The position numbers and the translations under genes are program-made. Shown here piece by piece: positions 60,826 to 64,000 of a DNA stretch of 64,000 bases; within the stretch, counting starts at the first letter, position 1, and each line of letters starts with the position of its first letter. Source of the DNA: Trichobilharzia regenti (Eukaryota > Platyhelminthes > Trematoda > Strigeidida > Schistosomatidae); assembly GCA_944472135.2 (NCBI GenBank), contig CALYDD020000394.1, positions 186,001 through 250,000 of the forward strand, given 5' to 3'. The notes under the pieces are model-generated. The model was not told the origin of the DNA, made no database searches, and worked only from the letters and a program-made list of their open reading frames with translations.

Positions 60826-63800
60826 GGTTGACTACTATCGGGAATCATTGATGTCGCTGTTGTTCGACTACAGATATCACCATCGAGGTGTTTGAGTTTA
60901 GGAAAGATCACCTGTAGGACTTTGATCAAAACACTGATGAGAGATTGCAGGTGCACATATCTGAATCAGCTCTAAACGTGGGTTCGAAGCTTCCTTCCCC
61001 ATTACCATCAACCATCTTACAACAATTTAAAGTGCAGACCAATGGAATACCAGCTAGCATGCTGGCCACATTACAAACCTAGCCGACAGAATTCAGTCTG
61101 CAGCAAACGGAAGACTAAACTCATGACAATAGTTAATACTTGTTGTCCAACCAAATTATTTTTTCACTTTCATACTCATTTAGTTGACAGGGAGATGAGA
61201 TATTTCAAATTATATCCCTGAAACATCCCTCTTTAAAGGATGAACATAATTTGTTCTCGATCTACATACAAATTCTTTCCATTATAGAAATCATTAAACT
61301 TCCAAATGGAAAGGGTAAGCTCCACGCCGAAATAATTTTGGTTTTCTTCTACCGTGAATTGATATAACCTCCAAAAATCCCTTTCACTCACACTGTTTAT
61401 TACATGAATTCCATTGGATCAATTTAAACAAAGCACTAGTGATACATAAGACAGTAAAAAATCGGTTCCATTTACAGTATACAAGGACCTCAGTGTTTTG
61501 TATTTCATCGAATCGGATTCATGCATATACTGTGATAATTCCTAATTATCCTCCTTCATTTATCTACAATAATCTGAAATACACTGGAGTTGTAGTAAAA
61601 GTGTCATTCAAGTTTTATGCAGTTAAGAAGATAACGACGTAATGAATCCGTTTCATCGCGTCATTGCGTTGTTTAAATTAGAAACTTTGAATTTGTCAAC
61701 GACATCGCGGTATAGTCACAACATCTGCACACTGTAATAGTTTATAGTAACATATGTGTCAGCTGAATACACACCACATGGTAAATGATGCTCTCTTACT
61801 ATATGCAATATCCAATGAACAACCTGGAATGAAATTATGAAATAGTTCTGGTTTATAATCTGCAAATACGAAATGAAGGAATGAATCTTCAACAATAATA
61901 TCAGTAAAAAGTTTGAGCATTTTGGATTAGATCAAATAAAGTATAATTATATTTCAATAGTTTACACACAATGATAAGTTTTGTTGTTGGTAATATTTCG
62001 AGGAAAATTACTGCCCGTGTTCACACCACTGTTGGAATTGTTTTATTCTCACATTTATGATTTGTACTCATATATATAGCTCATCAATTTTTTGCTCACT
62101 CATGTTTTTCTTGTATTCAGAATTATATTCCAAGTTGTTGGTAGTTGTACTGAGTCACCCTTGTTACATGTATCCAGTTTGACCTTAATGAATACAGATT
62201 CTGTTATAAGTCTCTCTTTCCATTTGGTCATGTTAGTTTTCAGAATACACACATTGCTCCAATTGATATTGTGGTTTTTGTCCCATGCATGTGCAGCTAT
62301 CGATGAATTTTTTTCAAGATTCTTGAAGGCTTGTGTTCCTGTTGGTTGACCTTTGGTTAGGCGTTTATGTTCGTTCACTCGTATTTTAAGTGATCTGGCC
62401 GTTTGCCCCACATATTTAGTCGGACAGTCAGCACATGACATTTTATAAATCAAATTGTTTTTATCCATCATTTTGATGGGATCCTTCAGTGAATTTATTT
62501 TATTCTTGATTAGATTCGTCGGTTTAAACGTTGTTCGAATGCCGATATTCTTGAGGTTTCTTTGAATTGCCTCTGATGTACCATTTTTATATGGTATTGT
62601 GACTGTTTTTTTTTGCATTCTTCCATCTCGTTATTCTCCGATCTTACCCTCCTTTTTCCCTTTTTTATGTTATCTTTTCAAAATTTTTTTCGGTAGTTTT
62701 GTGAAGTAACATTTCGAATAGGACCTTTATCTCTTCACGCAGGTCGTCTGGTGTTGTTGTTAGTCTACGTATTCTATCTGCAAGACCTTGTATTAATCCT
62801 CGATTAACCGCGAGTGGATGAGCTCAATGATAGTCAAGGAATCTTCCAGAGTGTGTGGTTTTTCTATATATCGTCGTTTTTATGCTACCATCTGTCGTTC
62901 CTTGTATTTTGTAATCTAACATAAGCAGTTCCCCAATTTCATTCTCTATTTCCATAGTGAATTTTATTGAGTCAGCATACCTATAATAATGATGAACTAA
63001 ATATATATGGGTACAAATCATAAATGTGTGAATAAAACAATTCCATAAGTGGTATGAACACGGGCAGTAGAACATTTTGCTCGAAATATTACCAATAACA
63101 AAACAGTTATCATTGTGTGTAAACTATTGAAATATAATTCAACTTTCTTTGAATCTTCAGCAGTTTTTCAAAGTATTCGTTAAACTTTCATTAATAAATT
63201 AGTCAATTAAGAAAAAAACAGAAATGTTCACTAGTTATTGTCAGAATGAAATGAGCTCAGAAGTAATAAGAGTTTGAATTTTATTACGGTGCAGAATTAG
63301 CAAACAGACAAACTGCAAATACAAGTATAGACAAGTTCAAACACGATGTACATTACAGTAATGATAACTGAAAGAAGGATGATAAATTATTGAAACCATC
63401 CAAAATGTCCCTACTAACATCCCTACAAATATCGTCATGAAAAAAAGGTGAATAAGAATCTTCAAATTGCCATTCCCTTGTGGATCTGAATCTGACTGAC
63501 TCTGAACTGATTAATTTTGAATTAAAACATTAGGACTTTTAGCAGAATATTTGACATCCAAAGGCACACAAGACATGTAATTTTGCTGAAACACTTTGGA
63601 TTAGAGATCAGCCAGACATTCAAAAGCCCAGCATCATTATATGGCTAGTTACGTAGTGAACGATTATATCGAATTTACACAATCTAAACAAGTATTACAT
63701 CAAAGACTTGTCTACAGATCATCGTCAGTCAACATTCGCCCTTACAAGTCCTTCTGATGGAAAACCTAAATAAAAATACAAGTCAAAATTTGAATCCCAA

Positions 63801-64000
63801 ACTATTCCATGGATGAAAATAAAGCATATTTACAGTCTCGTTGATAAATATATATATATCGTTTCGTCGATATAAGGTATTGCCTCACCTGTCAGAAAGG
63901 AAACAGCTAAGAGTGAAATACGGTTAGAATTTTTTGATTGTAAACATTTGGAATAGGTAAATAGTGACTTGTGTGAGCATACTGTGTATTTTAATAAAGT
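60826..64000 (-). repeat. Right arm of the ~3.2 kb inverted repeat (runs off right edge)
   Basis: Reverse complement of 9,831-13,023. The inner boundary is near 60,826, where similarity ends within a few bases. A 67-codon frame shared by both arms (12,196-12,399 and 61,439-61,642) differs at 4 of 67 residues, which gives a feel for divergence. The match is still strong at the last base, so the true repeat is longer. Confidence 0.93.
61935..63145 (-). mobile_element. 5'-truncated Penelope-like element with inverted pseudo-LTRs (right-arm copy)
   Basis: Same structure as the left-arm copy: inverted ~150 bp repeats at about 61,940-62,085 and 62,995-63,142. The RT end is at 63,040-62,824 (IENEIGELLMLDYKIQGTTD). 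Here the GIY-YIG reading frame is intact for 172 codons (62,618-62,100): LIYKMSCADC, KYVGQTARSLKIRVNEH (Y-V-G and catalytic Arg), HAWDKNHNINW and LITESVFIK (likely catalytic Glu). The RT part has a stop after FLDYH, as in the other arm, so the element itself cannot move. Whether the nuclease frame is translated is unknown. Confidence 0.9.

Noticed and set aside
9831..64000. A giant Polinton/Maverick-type transposon with long terminal inverted repeats
   Set aside because: No DNA polymerase B, integrase, ATPase or capsid-like frame lies between the arms, and the span is far too large.

Overview
The window is eukaryotic: AT-rich, mostly without long open frames, and full of decayed retroelements with short TTA-type tails. 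The repeat types (RTE-type LINEs, Penelope-like elements with GIY-YIG ends, a BEL/Pao remnant, tRNA-derived SINEs, a hammerhead-like SINE remnant) and a candidate micro-exon gene point to a trematode blood fluke, most likely Schistosoma. The species cannot be named from the sequence alone. No conventional multi-domain host gene, rRNA gene or functional tRNA gene was recognised.

Layout. 1-457 is the palm of a Penelope-like reverse transcriptase on the minus strand, running off the left edge. 2.16-3.0 and 8.24-8.98 kb are 3' fragments of an RTE LINE, also minus. 9.83-13.02 kb is one arm of a very long inverted repeat; the other arm, 60.83-64.00 kb, runs off the right edge. Each arm carries the same 5'-truncated Penelope-like element bounded by inverted copies of a ~150 bp repeat. 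Directly after the left arm lies a 4.5 kb near-perfect palindrome (13.03-17.55 kb) with a 220 bp spacer made of a Penelope-like 3' end. 19.2-22.1 kb is a ruined BEL/Pao retrotransposon on the plus strand, followed by another minus-strand RTE fragment (22.1-23.2 kb). 24.3-24.96 kb is a plus-strand Penelope-like 3' end.

25.7-46.5 kb is the most interesting part. A TATA box and a signal-peptide exon ending in a strong splice donor are followed on the plus strand by many AG-(6, 9, 15 or 21 nt)-GT units. All are multiples of three and all join in the same phase (1-1) without a stop when read in order. This is the architecture of schistosome micro-exon genes (MEGs), which encode secreted, highly variable proteins. 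The introns hold mainly antisense retroelements.

47.9-50.7 and 51.1-53.2 kb are the two longest RTE copies (endonuclease to C-terminus, both broken). 55.5 kb is a tRNA-derived SINE and 57.7-58.7 kb a further RTE fragment. All eight RTE fragments lie on the minus strand. The MEG, the 3.2 kb inverted arms about 48 kb apart, and the palindrome together suggest a structurally unstable, repeat-driven locus around a fast-evolving secreted-protein gene. All gene calls are by eye and need transcript support.
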